Shown here in pieces: positions 52,164 through 60,598 of a stretch of 64,000 nucleotides of DNA (position 1 is the stretch's first letter; each line of letters opens with the position of its first letter). The notes beneath the pieces are model-generated. The model saw nothing but the letters and a program-made list of their open reading frames with translations. It searched no databases and was not told the origin of the DNA. The DNA is taken from positions 186,001 to 250,000 of the forward strand of contig CAWDVK010000008.1 in assembly GCA_963805715.1 (NCBI GenBank). The letters run 5' to 3'. Source of the DNA: CAWDVK01 sp963805715 (lineage in GTDB: Bacteria; Actinomycetota; Actinomycetes; Streptosporangiales; Streptosporangiaceae). A program made the translations under genes and the position numbers.

Positions 52164-53030
52164 GTGAGCCAGATTCGCACCCGCACCAGGGAACTTGACG
52201 AGGCCTGCCTCCAGGCCACCGACCTGGCCCGTGCCGCCGCCGATGAGCTGGCCGGCCCCGGGCAGGTCGGCGAGCACGTCGGCGCGCAGGCGGACGGCGA
52301 TCGCGTCGTGACCCATCTGTTCAGCTGCCTTGATCCCGCCTACCTGGGGTGGCGCTGGGCGGTCACGGTGACCAGGGCATCGCGGGCCAAGCTGGTCACC
52401 GTCAGCGAGAGCGTGCTGCTGCCGGGTCCGGAGTCGCTGCTCGCCCCCGACTGGCTGCCGTGGAGCGAGCGGGTGCGGCCTGGTGACATCGGCGTCGGGG
52501 ACATCATGCCGGCTCCGTCCGACGACGAGCGGCTGGTGCCCGTCACCGTGCTGGAAGGCGACGACGGCCTGCTGGACTGGGAGGGCGGCGAGAGCTGGAG
52601 TGCCGACAGCGAGCTGCCGGTGTCGCTCGGGCCAGCCGAAGGGTCGCGGGCGGCTGAGCACGCTGCCGCCGGGCGCGCCAGGGTGCTGTCGGCGATCGGC
52701 CGCGATGCCACCGCCATCCGCTGGTACACCAGCGATCACGGGCCGGGGACGCCGCTGGCGCATGCCGCCCCGGGGCCCTGCGTCACCTGCGGCTTCCTGG
52801 TCCGGCTGGGCGGTCCGCTGGGCCGGATCTTCGGTGTCTGCGCCAACGAGTACGCGCCCGATGACGGCCGGGTCGTATCACTCGATCACGGTTGCGGTGC
52901 GCATTCCGAGGCGGCGGCCGAGGGCCCGAGCCACGGCCCGCACGTGCCGGTCATCGACGAGGTGGGCTACGACCTGGTTGACGCCGCGGGTGTCTCGATG
53001 ACCGACACCGTCTTCGAGGAACTGGACTAG
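52164..53030 (+). CDS. DUF3027 protein
   Basis: 288 residues from GTG 52164. Typical blocks: DPAYLGWRWAVTVTRASR, VTVSESVLLPGPESLLAPDWLPW (about 90-112), RVRPGDIGVGDIMPAPSDDERL, YTSDHGPGTPLAHAAPGPCVTCGFLVRLGGPLGRIFGVCANEYAPDDGRVVSLDHGCGAHSE. The Cys residues in PCVTCGF and GVCAN and DHGCGAHSE suggest a metal site. The family is actinobacterial and of unknown function. Divergently arranged from the MFS gene. A hairpin follows its stop. Confidence 0.88.
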   Translation: MSQIRTRTRELDEACLQATDLARAAADELAGPGQVGEHVGAQADGDRVVTHLFSCLDPAYLGWRWAVTVTRASRAKLVTVSESVLLPGPESLLAPDWLPWSERVRPGDIGVGDIMPAPSDDERLVPVTVLEGDDGLLDWEGGESWSADSELPVSLGPAEGSRAAEHAAAGRARVLSAIGRDATAIRWYTSDHGPGTPLAHAAPGPCVTCGFLVRLGGPLGRIFGVCANEYAPDDGRVVSLDHGCGAHSEAAAEGPSHGPHVPVIDEVGYDLVDAAGVSMTDTVFEELD

Positions 53031-53048
53031 GCGGCTCGTCACGGGAGC

Positions 53049-53067
53049 GCTGCGGCTTCCCCGCAGC
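53049..53067. terminator. Hairpin between convergent DUF3027 and DUF2530 genes
   Basis: GCTGCGG pairs with CCGCAGC around a five-base loop, followed by a second GGCC-rich inverted repeat. It could end transcription on both strands. Confidence 0.6.
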
Positions 53068-53095
53068 CTGGCCGGGACGCGGCCGGCCAGCGCGG

Positions 53096-53368
53096 TTAGC
53101 TGACGCTGTTCCCGCTCCCGCCGCTGGCGGCCCGGCGCTCGGCGGCGCGCGTGCGCGAGCGCTTCAGCCACGGGACGAAGACCAGCCCGAAGAGCCCGAT
53201 AGCCAGGCCGGCGGCCGCCGTCCAGATCCACCAGCGGTCGGCCGCCGCCAGCTGCCCGTGCAGGATGAGCAGGACGATCAGGGCAATCGCCCAGCCTCCG
53301 GTGATCATGCCGGTGATCAGCCGGTCGCTGCCTTCCAGCGGGGGCGGGGCCGGGCCGGAACTGGTCAC
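53096..53368 (-). CDS. DUF2530 membrane protein
   Basis: 90 residues from GTG 53368. Two hydrophobic helices (GMITGGWAIALIVLLILHG and WWIWTAAAGLAIGLFGLVFVPWL) and a basic tail (KRSRTRAAERRA). This is the DUF2530 pattern of small actinobacterial membrane proteins, whose role is not known. It is convergent with DUF3027. Confidence 0.8.
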   Translation of the reverse strand: MTSSGPAPPPLEGSDRLITGMITGGWAIALIVLLILHGQLAAADRWWIWTAAAGLAIGLFGLVFVPWLKRSRTRAAERRAASGGSGNSVS

Positions 53369-53536
53369 TTCGCCAGGTTAACTCACCGGCCGTTAGGCCC
53401 TGTCCCGGGCGCAAAGGTGACACACTCTCCTCACGCGGCAAGCAAGATGCTGGTCGCGCCGACGCTGCTAACTGCTTTGACGGAATGCGGTCCAGCCGTC
53501 TAAAGTTAGCAAAGGTAATGACCCAGGCTAAAGATA

Positions 53537-53983
53537 ATGACACCACAAGAGACCAGGTCCGACGCGGGCCTGGCAGCAGTTCTACGGATCTCGGTGAGCC
53601 GGCTCGCACGCAGGCTCCGGGCAGAGCGACTGGTGCGAGGCCTGCCCGAGCTTTCCGACACCCAGCTGGCCGCGCTCGCGGCGCTGGAGCGGCACGGCTC
53701 CATGACGCCTGGCGAGCTCGCCGAGCACGAGAAGGTGCAGCCTCCCTCCATGACCAGGGTTATCGCGGTGCTGCAGGAGCGGGAGCTGGTGATGCGGGCG
53801 CCGCACGCGACCGACCGGCGGCAAGTGAAGCTGACCGTGACGGATCATGGCAGGCTGGTCGTCCAGCAGACCAGGAAACTGCGCGAGGCATGGCTGGCGC
53901 AGCGGCTGCGGGAACTGACGGCGCAGGAGCGGGCGACGCTGCGGGCAGCGGCGCCCATCCTGGAGAAGCTCAGCCAGTCCTGA
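53537..53983 (+). CDS. MarR-family transcriptional regulator
   Basis: 148 residues from ATG 53537. Winged-helix pattern: LPELSDTQLAALAALERHGSMTPGELAEHEKVQPPSMTRVIAVLQERELVMRAPHATDRRQVKLTVTDHGRLVV with the recognition helix near QPPSMTRVIA and the wing at DRRQVKLTVT, flanked by dimerisation helices. MarR proteins repress adjacent transporter genes and release DNA on ligand binding. The next gene is an MFS exporter in the same direction, so this is a probable marR-exporter unit. Confidence 0.92.
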   Translation: MTPQETRSDAGLAAVLRISVSRLARRLRAERLVRGLPELSDTQLAALAALERHGSMTPGELAEHEKVQPPSMTRVIAVLQERELVMRAPHATDRRQVKLTVTDHGRLVVQQTRKLREAWLAQRLRELTAQERATLRAAAPILEKLSQS

Positions 53984-55389
53984 CGGCCGCGGCGGACGCG
54001 GCGGCGTCAGGCGGCCTGACGATCGCGGACGCGCCTGCGGCCCGCCCGGCGACTGCGGAGACACTGCCGGCAGCCGCATCGCCGACAGACCGACTGCCTG
54101 CTGACGCCGCACCAGCCGCCAGGCGCCGCCTGCCGCTCGGCGGGCGCACGTTCAGCTCACTGGGCACCCGCAACTACCGGCTCTTCGCGACCGGCCAGGT
54201 CATCTCGAACACCGGCAGCTGGATGCAGCGCGTGGCCCAGGACTGGCTGGTACTGAACCTGACCCACGGCAGCGGCGAGGCGCTCGGGATCACCACCGGC
54301 CTGCAGTTCCTGCCGCTGCTGCTATTCAGCCTCTGGGGCGGCATGATCGCGGACCGCTACTCCAAGCGCCGCATCCTGATGGTCACCCAGACGGTCATGG
54401 GCGCCCTCGCCCTCATCCTGGGCATCCTGGCCATCACCGGGGCCGTGCGTATCTGGCATGTTTATGCCCTGGCCTTCGGGCTGGGCCTGGCCACGGTCGT
54501 GGACAACCCGACCAGGCAGGCCTTCGCGGTGGAGATGGTCGGCCGGGCGGACATGCCCAACGCGATCGCGCTGAACAGCGCCGTCTTCAACCTGGCCAGG
54601 ATCGCGGGACCGGCCATCGCCGGCCTGGTGATCAGCGTGGTAGGGACGCCGGCGGCGTTCCTGGTCAATGCCGCGTCCTACCTGGCCGTGCTGGTCAGCC
54701 TCAAGCTCATGCGGCAGTCTGAGCTGCTGCCCGCAGACCGGGTGCCGAGGGCCAGGGGCCAGCTGCGGGAGGGGCTCAGCTATGTGCGGGCCCGCCCGAG
54801 CCTGTGGATGCCGATGATCCTGATCTTCTTCGTGGCCACGTTCGGCATGAACTTCCAGGTCACTAACGCCCTGATGTCCCGTGAGGTGTTCCATACCGGG
54901 GCGGGCGACTTCGGCATCGCCTCCGCCATCTTCGCTGTCGGCGCGCTCGGCGGGGCACTGCTGGCCGCACGCCGTGGCCGCCCGACCATGCCGCTGCTGC
55001 TGGTGACCTCGCTGGCATTCGGCGTACTGGAGATCCTGACCGGGCTGATGCCGACCTTCTGGTCATTCCTGGTGCTGCTGGCGCCGACCGGCCTCGCCGT
55101 GCTGACCTTCACTACAGCCGCCAACTCGGCCACTCAGCTGCGCACGAACGCGGAGATGCGCGGCCGGGTCATGGGGATCTACATGCTCGTGTTCCTCGGC
55201 GGCGCGCCGCTCGGCTCGCCGCTGGCCGGCTGGATAGCCCAGACCTCCGGCCCGCGCATGAGCATGATCGCCGGCGGCCTGATCTCGGCGGTGGCGACGG
55301 TGATCATCGCCATGATGCTGGTGCACAGCCGAGGCGTCCGTGCCCGGTCCTACCTGCGGCCCGCGCGGCTGGCCCGGATGGTGACCTGA
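53890..55389 (+). CDS. MFS efflux transporter under MarR control
   Basis: About 499 residues from ATG 53890, which lies inside the MarR gene (94-nt overlap); no usable ATG or GTG exists after the MarR stop until the first helices, so this start or a rare CTG start must be used. The core has RTFSSLGTRNYRLFATGQVISNTGSWMQRVAQDWLVL (TM1), LLLFSLWGGMIADRYSKRRIL (loop 2-3 motif A, GGMIADRYSKR), DNPTRQAFAVEMVG, and twelve helices in total, ending with GRVMGIYMLVFLGGAPLGSPLAGWI. This is the DHA3/MefA-like type. It probably exports a small toxic molecule sensed by the MarR protein. Confidence 0.9.
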   Translation: MAGAAAAGTDGAGAGDAAGSGAHPGEAQPVLTAAADAAASGGLTIADAPAARPATAETLPAAASPTDRLPADAAPAARRRLPLGGRTFSSLGTRNYRLFATGQVISNTGSWMQRVAQDWLVLNLTHGSGEALGITTGLQFLPLLLFSLWGGMIADRYSKRRILMVTQTVMGALALILGILAITGAVRIWHVYALAFGLGLATVVDNPTRQAFAVEMVGRADMPNAIALNSAVFNLARIAGPAIAGLVISVVGTPAAFLVNAASYLAVLVSLKLMRQSELLPADRVPRARGQLREGLSYVRARPSLWMPMILIFFVATFGMNFQVTNALMSREVFHTGAGDFGIASAIFAVGALGGALLAARRGRPTMPLLLVTSLAFGVLEILTGLMPTFWSFLVLLAPTGLAVLTFTTAANSATQLRTNAEMRGRVMGIYMLVFLGGAPLGSPLAGWIAQTSGPRMSMIAGGLISAVATVIIAMMLVHSRGVRARSYLRPARLARMVT

Positions 55390-55564
55390 ACCCCTTATCC
55401 GGGCCGGGGTTCCCGGCGCCGCCGGAGTTCCCGGCGGCAGGGGTTCCCGTCCGGGGGGCGAGACGGTCGTGGCGTCGCCGCTAGAGCCGCGGGCGCCCGC
55501 ACCACCTGCCACCACTAGCCGGCCCGAGCCGCGGGCACCTGCAGGGCCTGCTACCAATAGCGCT

Positions 55565-56203
55565 ATGAGGCTCTTCGTGGCCATCACGCCGCCCGCCGAA
55601 GCACTGGAGGAGATGGAAGCGCTGGCGGCGCCGCTGCGCGCGGCGTGGCCGCGGCTGCGCTGGACCGGCCCGGCCGAGTGGCACGTCACGCTGGCGTTCC
55701 TCGGCGAGGTCGATGCGGGCGTGCTGCCCGGGCTCGGTACCCGGCTGGAGCGAGCCGCGCGCCGCCATCCAGTACTCCAGCTCAGCGTCACTGGCGCCGG
55801 GACGTTCCCCGGTGCACGCCGCGCGCGGGTGCTCTGGGCCGGGATACGCGGCGACCGGAAGGAGCTGGCTGCGCTGGCCGCCAGCGCGGCGGCGGGGGCG
55901 CGCCGCGCCGGCGCCCCGCCGCCCGATGAGGGCAGGCGGTATCACCCCCATCTCACCCTGGCCCGCTGCCGGGAGCCCGCGGATCTCAGCCCGCTGGCTG
56001 ACGCTCTGGGGGACCTGGCCGGAGTCGGCTGGGCCGCGGCCGAGATCCACCTGATCAGCAGCAGCCTCGGCGCTGCTGGCCGCCCCCGTTATGAGATCAT
56101 CGGCAGCTGGCCCTTGCGGCCCGCTGCCCCCCGGCCAGCCAGCATCCCGGCCAGCGAGCGTCCCGGCAGCCAGCGTCCCAGCAGCCAGCGTCCCGGCAGC
56201 TAG
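55565..56203 (+). CDS. thpR: RNA 2',3'-cyclic phosphodiesterase (ThpR, LigT-like)
   Basis: 212 residues from ATG 55565 (an upstream in-frame start at 55469 would add a Pro-rich leader). The two HxTx motifs of the 2H phosphoesterase fold are HVTLAFLG and HPHLTLAR, 90 residues apart, as in LigT/ThpR. Start MRLFVAITPP is also typical. It opens 2',3'-cyclic phosphates of RNA. The C-terminal 25 residues are a Pro/Ser/Gln-rich tail from 15-bp repeats, with the last repeat unit creating the stop codon TAG. Confidence 0.9.
   Translation: MRLFVAITPPAEALEEMEALAAPLRAAWPRLRWTGPAEWHVTLAFLGEVDAGVLPGLGTRLERAARRHPVLQLSVTGAGTFPGARRARVLWAGIRGDRKELAALAASAAAGARRAGAPPPDEGRRYHPHLTLARCREPADLSPLADALGDLAGVGWAAAEIHLISSSLGAAGRPRYEIIGSWPLRPAAPRPASIPASERPGSQRPSSQRPGS
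56157..56201 (+). repeat. Three tandem 15-bp repeats at the end of thpR
   Basis: AGCGTCCCGGCAGCC occurs three times with single changes (56157-56171, 56172-56186, 56187-56201). The last copy ends CAGCT so that the stop TAG arises at once. Confidence 0.85.
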
Positions 56204-56342
56204 TGCGCTGTCCATGAACGTTTGCCGGGATAGTTGCGCTGCCGTGGCTGTTGGCAAGCCCGTTCAGGCAGTCGGCGCTGGCACTGAAACGCCCTTGGCG
56301 AACGGGCTCGGTTCCTGGGTGTGACCGGCATAACGTGGCGAC

Positions 56343-56999
56343 GTGACCTATGCGGGTGCTGAGTTCTGGGATCAGTTCTTCCGGCAGCGGCGGGAGTCTG
56401 GCAATGATCTCGACTGGGAGCGCTTGTGGACCGGGCCGTTCCTGGTCCCGCTCCGGGAGACGGGCGTACGCACCATCCTTGAGCTGGGATGCGGAACCGG
56501 CAACGACGCGGCGCGGCTGGCTGGTGAGGGTTATTCGGTCACGGCGATCGATCTGTCTGGCGAAGCGATTGAACAGGCGCAAGCCAGGTTCGGCTCGATG
56601 GTCAGGTTTGTGGTGGCCGACATGACTCAGCGGCTTCCCTTTCCCGACGGCGGCTTCGATGCGGTCATGTCTAACGTCGCTATGCACATGTTTCCTGATG
56701 GTGTTACCCGTGCGGTCTTCGCGGAGGTTGGGCGGCTTGTCCGCCCGGGCGGGCTGTTCTTGTTCCACGTCAACGCGCTGGAGGACCGGCCGCTGCGCGC
56801 TCGCTGGCAGCCCGCGCGCGAGCTTGAGGCGGATTATGTGGCTGAGGAGCCGGGCCAGACGATGCACTTCTTCTCCGAGGCCTACCTGCGCGAGCTCCTC
56901 GGGGGATGGCGGGAGCTGCATCTCGGCTCGGTCCAGATCCCGCATCGCAAGACGGGTGAGCCGTATAAGCAAGTCTGGCGCGGCATAGCCCACCGCTGA
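56343..56999 (+). CDS. Class I SAM-dependent methyltransferase
   Basis: 218 residues from GTG 56343. Motif I ILELGCGTGNDAARLAGEG, motif post-I VTAIDLSGEAIEQA, motif II VADMTQRLPFPDGGFDAVMSNVAMHMFPD and motif III VGRLVRPGGLFLFHVN. Methyltransf_25/11 type. The N-terminal DQFFRQR...LDWERLWTGPFLVPL resembles thiopurine- or TehB-like enzymes that protect against oxyanions or aromatic compounds. Substrate unknown. Confidence 0.88.
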   Translation: MTYAGAEFWDQFFRQRRESGNDLDWERLWTGPFLVPLRETGVRTILELGCGTGNDAARLAGEGYSVTAIDLSGEAIEQAQARFGSMVRFVVADMTQRLPFPDGGFDAVMSNVAMHMFPDGVTRAVFAEVGRLVRPGGLFLFHVNALEDRPLRARWQPARELEADYVAEEPGQTMHFFSEAYLRELLGGWRELHLGSVQIPHRKTGEPYKQVWRGIAHR

Positions 57000-57104
57000 A
57001 CCAGCGCGGATAGGGTCTGGCAGGGGCAGCACGCTGGATGCTACCTGAGCGGCCGCCGGCCAGTCCGGCTTGTGCCCTGTCTGGGGAATCGGCTACCGGG
57101 CTGG

Positions 57105-57767
57105 TCATGCGGCGCAGGCCTTGGGCCGTCCCCAGCGTTGCTGACGCTGGCTGCGGACGCGGGCGCGTTCGCGGCGCTGGGCGGCCAGGACGTCGGGGTG
57201 GCGGGCGTGGGCGTTGCGCCAGCGCAGGTACTCCTGCAGCCGGCGGGCCAGGACAGTGTGATTGGGGTAGCTGGAGTCGCCCATGACGAAGCTGCGCAAG
57301 GGACCGAACTGAGCCTCGGGATCGGATTGGCCCACGAGGCGCTGGTCGGCGTGAAGCACAGCTCGACATTGGCCTGGTCGGCCCGGGCCGCGGATGGCCG
57401 GGGTCTTGTTCGCGGACAAGTTGTCCATGATCACGAAGAGCGGGTAGCCGCCGGGGCGGGCGGCCCGGATGGACTTCAGCGCGGCCAGGGTGTGATCACC
57501 GCCCTTGCGGCGGCGGACGACGCCCCGCAGCTGATCATCGCCGAGGGAGTAGCAGCCGTGGAAGTAGCGGATGCCGTGCGTGCGGTGATAGGTCGCGGGC
57601 AGCCGGCTGGGTTTCTTCCGAGGCGTCCACGAGGAGCCGTGATAGGGCCGGATGGACAGCGGGCCGAACTGGTCAAAGGCAAAGCACCGGTCCGGGAACT
57701 TGCTGGTCACCTCCTCATCCGTCAGCCGCCGCGCCCGCACCGGCTCAGCCATCACATCTCCTGGCAC
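57105..57767 (-). pseudogene. IS630-family transposase, 5'-truncated and frameshifted
   Basis: The visible frame begins near the catalytic domain: EEVTSKFPDRCFAFDQFGPLSIRPYHG, RYFHGCYSLGDDQLRGVVRRRKGGDHTLAALKSI, FVIMDNLSANKTPAIR. It then runs out of family sense for about 30 codons (a shifted frame here would give the usual SWANPIEAQF-like segment) and returns with EAQFGPLRSFVMGDSSYPNHTVLARRLQEYLRWRNAHARHPDVLAAQRRERARVR. The N-terminal helix-turn-helix half is missing. So only a broken C-terminal half of the DDE transposase is left. No terminal repeats recognised. Confidence 0.85.
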
Positions 57768-57895
57768 TCGATTCCGTCATCACAAGATCGAGTGTGCGGC
57801 ACCCCAGCCACCCAGCAGCAACCGCCACGGCGTGTCACAAGACCCGGCGAACGTATCTGGTCAGCGCACTAGCGTCCCGGAGGCGTCGACCGCGA

Positions 57896-57981
57896 GCGAC
57901 GTGGAAGCGTCCCTGCTGCGGCTGTTTCCGCAGTAGCCGCGCATCCACGTGGCTCGCCGCGCGGGCGGGTGCCCGGCCGCC
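57896..57981. repeat. Palindromic repeat, copy 1
   Basis: Contains a 52-nt near-palindrome (57899-57950): outer arms ACGTGGAAGCG / CGCATCCACGT and inner arms CTGCTGCGG / CCGCAGTAG around the loop CTGTTT. It continues with TCGCCGCGCGGGCGGGTGCCCGGCCGCC, which is also shared with copy 2. Confidence 0.85.
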
Positions 57982-58053
57982 TGGCCAGGATGCCCCGGCG
58001 GCGGCCGCGTGCGCGCAGCGGGGGCCGCTGGCGTGGCGTCCGCCGTCGTTCCG

Positions 58054-58140
58054 GCGACGTGGAAGCGTCCCTGCTGCGGCTGTTTCCGCGGTAGCCGCGC
58101 ATCCACGTCGTTCGCCGCGCGCGGGCGGTGCCCGGCCGCC
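58054..58140. repeat. Palindromic repeat, copy 2
   Basis: Same 52-nt palindrome at 58057-58108, with one base different in the inner arm (CCGCGGTAG) and a matching downstream tail. Period between copies is 158 bp. Each could fold into a long RNA hairpin. Confidence 0.85.
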
Positions 58141-58144
58141 GCCG

Positions 58145-59275
58145 CTACAGTCGCTCGATGACGTAATCGATGCAGGCTGTCAGCGCCTGCACGTCCGCCG
58201 GCTCGACCGCGGGGAACATGCCGATGCGCAGCTGGTTGCGCCCGAGCTTGCGGTAGGAGTCCGTGTCGACGATGCCATTCGCCCGCAGGATCGCCGAGAC
58301 CGCGTTTGCATCGACCCTGTCATCGAAGTCGATGGTCCCGACCACCTGTGACCGCTCCGCCGGGTCGGTCACGAATGGCGTGGCGACCGGCGAGCGCTCG
58401 GCCCATCCGTACAGCCGCCGGGACGAGTCGGCGGTTCGCGCCGTCGTCCAGGCCAGGCCGCCCTGCCCGAGCATCCAGTCGACCTGGTCAGCCAGCATGA
58501 TCAGGGTCGCCAGCGCGGGAGTGTTGTAGGTCTGCTGCTGACGCGAGTTGCTGATGGCGGTGGTGAGCGAGAGGAACTCGGGGATGTACCGGCCGCTCGC
58601 GGCGACCTGGTCGGCCCGCTCCAGGGCGGCGGGCGACAGCAGCGCGATCCACAGCCCGCCGTCAGAGCCGAACGACTTCTGCGGGGCGAAATAGTAGGCG
58701 TCGAACTCGGCGGCCTGCACGGGCAGCCCGCCGGCCCCGCTGGTGGCATCGACCAGCACCAGCGCGCCCTCGTCCGCTCCGGCCACCCGGCGGATGGGCA
58801 AGGCGACCCCGGTGGAGGTCTCGTTGTGCGTCAGCGCGTAGGCGTCCACCCCGACCTCGGCGCTGGCCGCCGGGCGGGTGCCGGGCGGCGACTCGATGAC
58901 CGAGGGCGCCTCCAGCCACGGCGCGGCCGCCGTGACCTTCGCGAACTTGGACGAGAACTCGCCGAAGGACAGGTGCTGGGAGCGAGCGCCGACCAGGCCG
59001 AACGCGGCCACCTCCCAGAACGCCGTGGTTCCCCCGTTGCCGAGGACCACCAGGTAGTCATCGGGCAGCGAGAACAGCTCGGCCAGGCCCTCGCGGACAC
59101 GCCGGACCAGCGCGCGCACGGGAGCCTGCCGGTGCGAGGTGCCGAGCAGGGCGGTGCCGGGCCCGGCCAGGGCGGCCACCTGCTCGGGCCGGACCTTCGA
59201 CGGGCCGCAGCCGAACCTGCCATCGGCGGGCAGCAGGCCGGCCGGGATCTCGATCTTCGGCGTTTCCTCAGACAT
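58145..59275 (-). CDS. serC: Phosphoserine transaminase
   Basis: 376 residues from ATG 59275. The fold-type I class V transaminase shows FGCGPSKVRPEQV (start), GNGGTTAFWEVAAFGLV, THNETSTGVALPIRR, DATSGAGGLPVQAAEFDAYYFAPQKSFGSDGG with Lys200 as PLP lysine, and RIGMFPAVEPADVQALTACIDYVIE. It is the actinobacterial type of SerC (about 370 residues). It makes phosphoserine from 3-phosphohydroxypyruvate and glutamate; the E. coli homologue also serves PLP synthesis. It overlaps citA by 8 bp and both are read in the same direction, so they form an operon. Confidence 0.95.
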   Translation of the reverse strand: MSEETPKIEIPAGLLPADGRFGCGPSKVRPEQVAALAGPGTALLGTSHRQAPVRALVRRVREGLAELFSLPDDYLVVLGNGGTTAFWEVAAFGLVGARSQHLSFGEFSSKFAKVTAAAPWLEAPSVIESPPGTRPAASAEVGVDAYALTHNETSTGVALPIRRVAGADEGALVLVDATSGAGGLPVQAAEFDAYYFAPQKSFGSDGGLWIALLSPAALERADQVAASGRYIPEFLSLTTAISNSRQQQTYNTPALATLIMLADQVDWMLGQGGLAWTTARTADSSRRLYGWAERSPVATPFVTDPAERSQVVGTIDFDDRVDANAVSAILRANGIVDTDSYRKLGRNQLRIGMFPAVEPADVQALTACIDYVIERL

Positions 59276-60377
59276 TGTGGTCCACGACCTCTGCGGCGCC
59301 GGGCACGTCACGGACGGAGCGTGCCGCCGGCCCGATGTAGCGGGCGCTGGGCCGGACCAGGCGGCCGGTGCGCTTCTGCTCGAGGATGTGCGCGGCCCAG
59401 CCCGCGGTCCTGGCGCAGGTGAACATGGAGGTGAACATGTGCGACGGTACCTCGGCGAAGTCGAGGATGATCGCGGCCCAGAACTCCACGTTGGTGGACA
59501 GCACCCGGTCCGGCCGGCGGGCGTGCAGCTCATCCAGCGCCGCCTTCTCCAGCGCGGCGGCCACCTCGTAGCGCGGCGCGCTCAGCTCCTGCGCCGTCCG
59601 CCGCAGCACCCTGGCCCGCGGATCCTCGGCCCGGTAAACCCGGTGCCCGAATCCCATCAGCCGCCCACCGCTGTCCAGCATCCGCTTGACGTAAGCCGTC
59701 GCGTCGCCGGTCCGCTCCACTTCCTCGATCATGCCGAGCACCCGGGCGGGCGCCCCGCCATGCAGCGGACCCGACATGGCGCCTACCGCCCCCGACAGCG
59801 CCGCGGCCACGTCAGCGCCAGTGGAGGCGATGACCCGCGCGGTGAACGTGGAGGCATTCATGCCATGCTCGGCGGCCGAGGTCCAGTAGGCGTCAATCGC
59901 CTTGACATGCCGCGGGTCAGGCTCGCCGCGCCAGCGGATCATGAACCGCTCGGTGATCGCGCTGGCCTCGTCCACCCGCTTCTGCGGCACCATGGGCTTG
60001 CCGATGCCGCGGGCAGCCTGGGCCACGAAGGACAGCGCCATGACCGAGGCACGGGCCAGGTCGTCGCGCGCCTCCTCATCGGCGATGTCGAGCAGCTGAT
60101 GCATGCCCCAGGCGGGGGCCAGCATGGCCAGCGCACTCTGGACATCCACCCGGATATCGCCGGAATGCACCGGAATCGGATAGGGCTCGGCCGGCGGCAG
60201 GCCCGGCGCGAATCTGTTGTCGACCAGCAGTCCCCACACGTGCCCGTAGGACACGTGTCCGACCAGCTCCTCGATATCAACCCCCCGGTAGCGGAGCGAG
60301 CCACCCTCCCTGTCCGGCTCCGCTATCTCCGTTTCGAATGCGACAACGCCCTCCAGACCGGGCGTGAAGTCGGACAT
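59268..60377 (-). CDS. citA: Citrate synthase 2
   Basis: 369 residues from ATG 60377, with GGAGGAA 8 nt upstream. Blocks: FTPGLEGVVAFETEIAEPD (start), YRGVDIEELV, the His171 helix AAEHGMNAST, GPLHGGAPARV (H206) and MGFGHRVYR (H245). At the usual Asp of the NVDFYSG motif the sequence is TNVEFWAAIIL, so Glu298 stands in this place, as is usual in the CitA subgroup as I recall it. It condenses acetyl-CoA with oxaloacetate. First gene of a two-gene unit with serC, on the strand opposite to pdxH. Confidence 0.95.
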   Translation of the reverse strand: MSDFTPGLEGVVAFETEIAEPDREGGSLRYRGVDIEELVGHVSYGHVWGLLVDNRFAPGLPPAEPYPIPVHSGDIRVDVQSALAMLAPAWGMHQLLDIADEEARDDLARASVMALSFVAQAARGIGKPMVPQKRVDEASAITERFMIRWRGEPDPRHVKAIDAYWTSAAEHGMNASTFTARVIASTGADVAAALSGAVGAMSGPLHGGAPARVLGMIEEVERTGDATAYVKRMLDSGGRLMGFGHRVYRAEDPRARVLRRTAQELSAPRYEVAAALEKAALDELHARRPDRVLSTNVEFWAAIILDFAEVPSHMFTSMFTCARTAGWAAHILEQKRTGRLVRPSARYIGPAARSVRDVPGAAEVVDHNV

Positions 60378-60598
60378 CCGCTGTTCCTCCTGCTCCTTGG
60401 TCGTCGGCGGGCCGGCGGGCTGGCCAGTGCGTTCAGGCCGCGGGTGATCGGGCGGCGGGGGCCAGCGGGCCTGTTACGGCCAGCCACGCTATTCAACCGC
60501 TTCACGCCGGTGAACCGGTAACCCGGCCGGCGGAACTGGCCGGTCAGAGCCGGCCCGCGGCTGGCGGCGAGGCCGCAGGTGCGAGAGGATCTCTACCC

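Larger units (their letters stand above)
57768..58144. other. Intergenic stretch with two palindromic repeats
   Basis: 377 bp between the IS630 remnant and serC. It holds two copies of a palindromic repeat (57896-57981 and 58054-58140). Nothing else was recognised. Confidence 0.5.

Noticed and set aside
57896..58140. CRISPR array
   Set aside because: Only two units, each 86-87 bp with internal palindromes and one interval; no spacer series and no cas genes.
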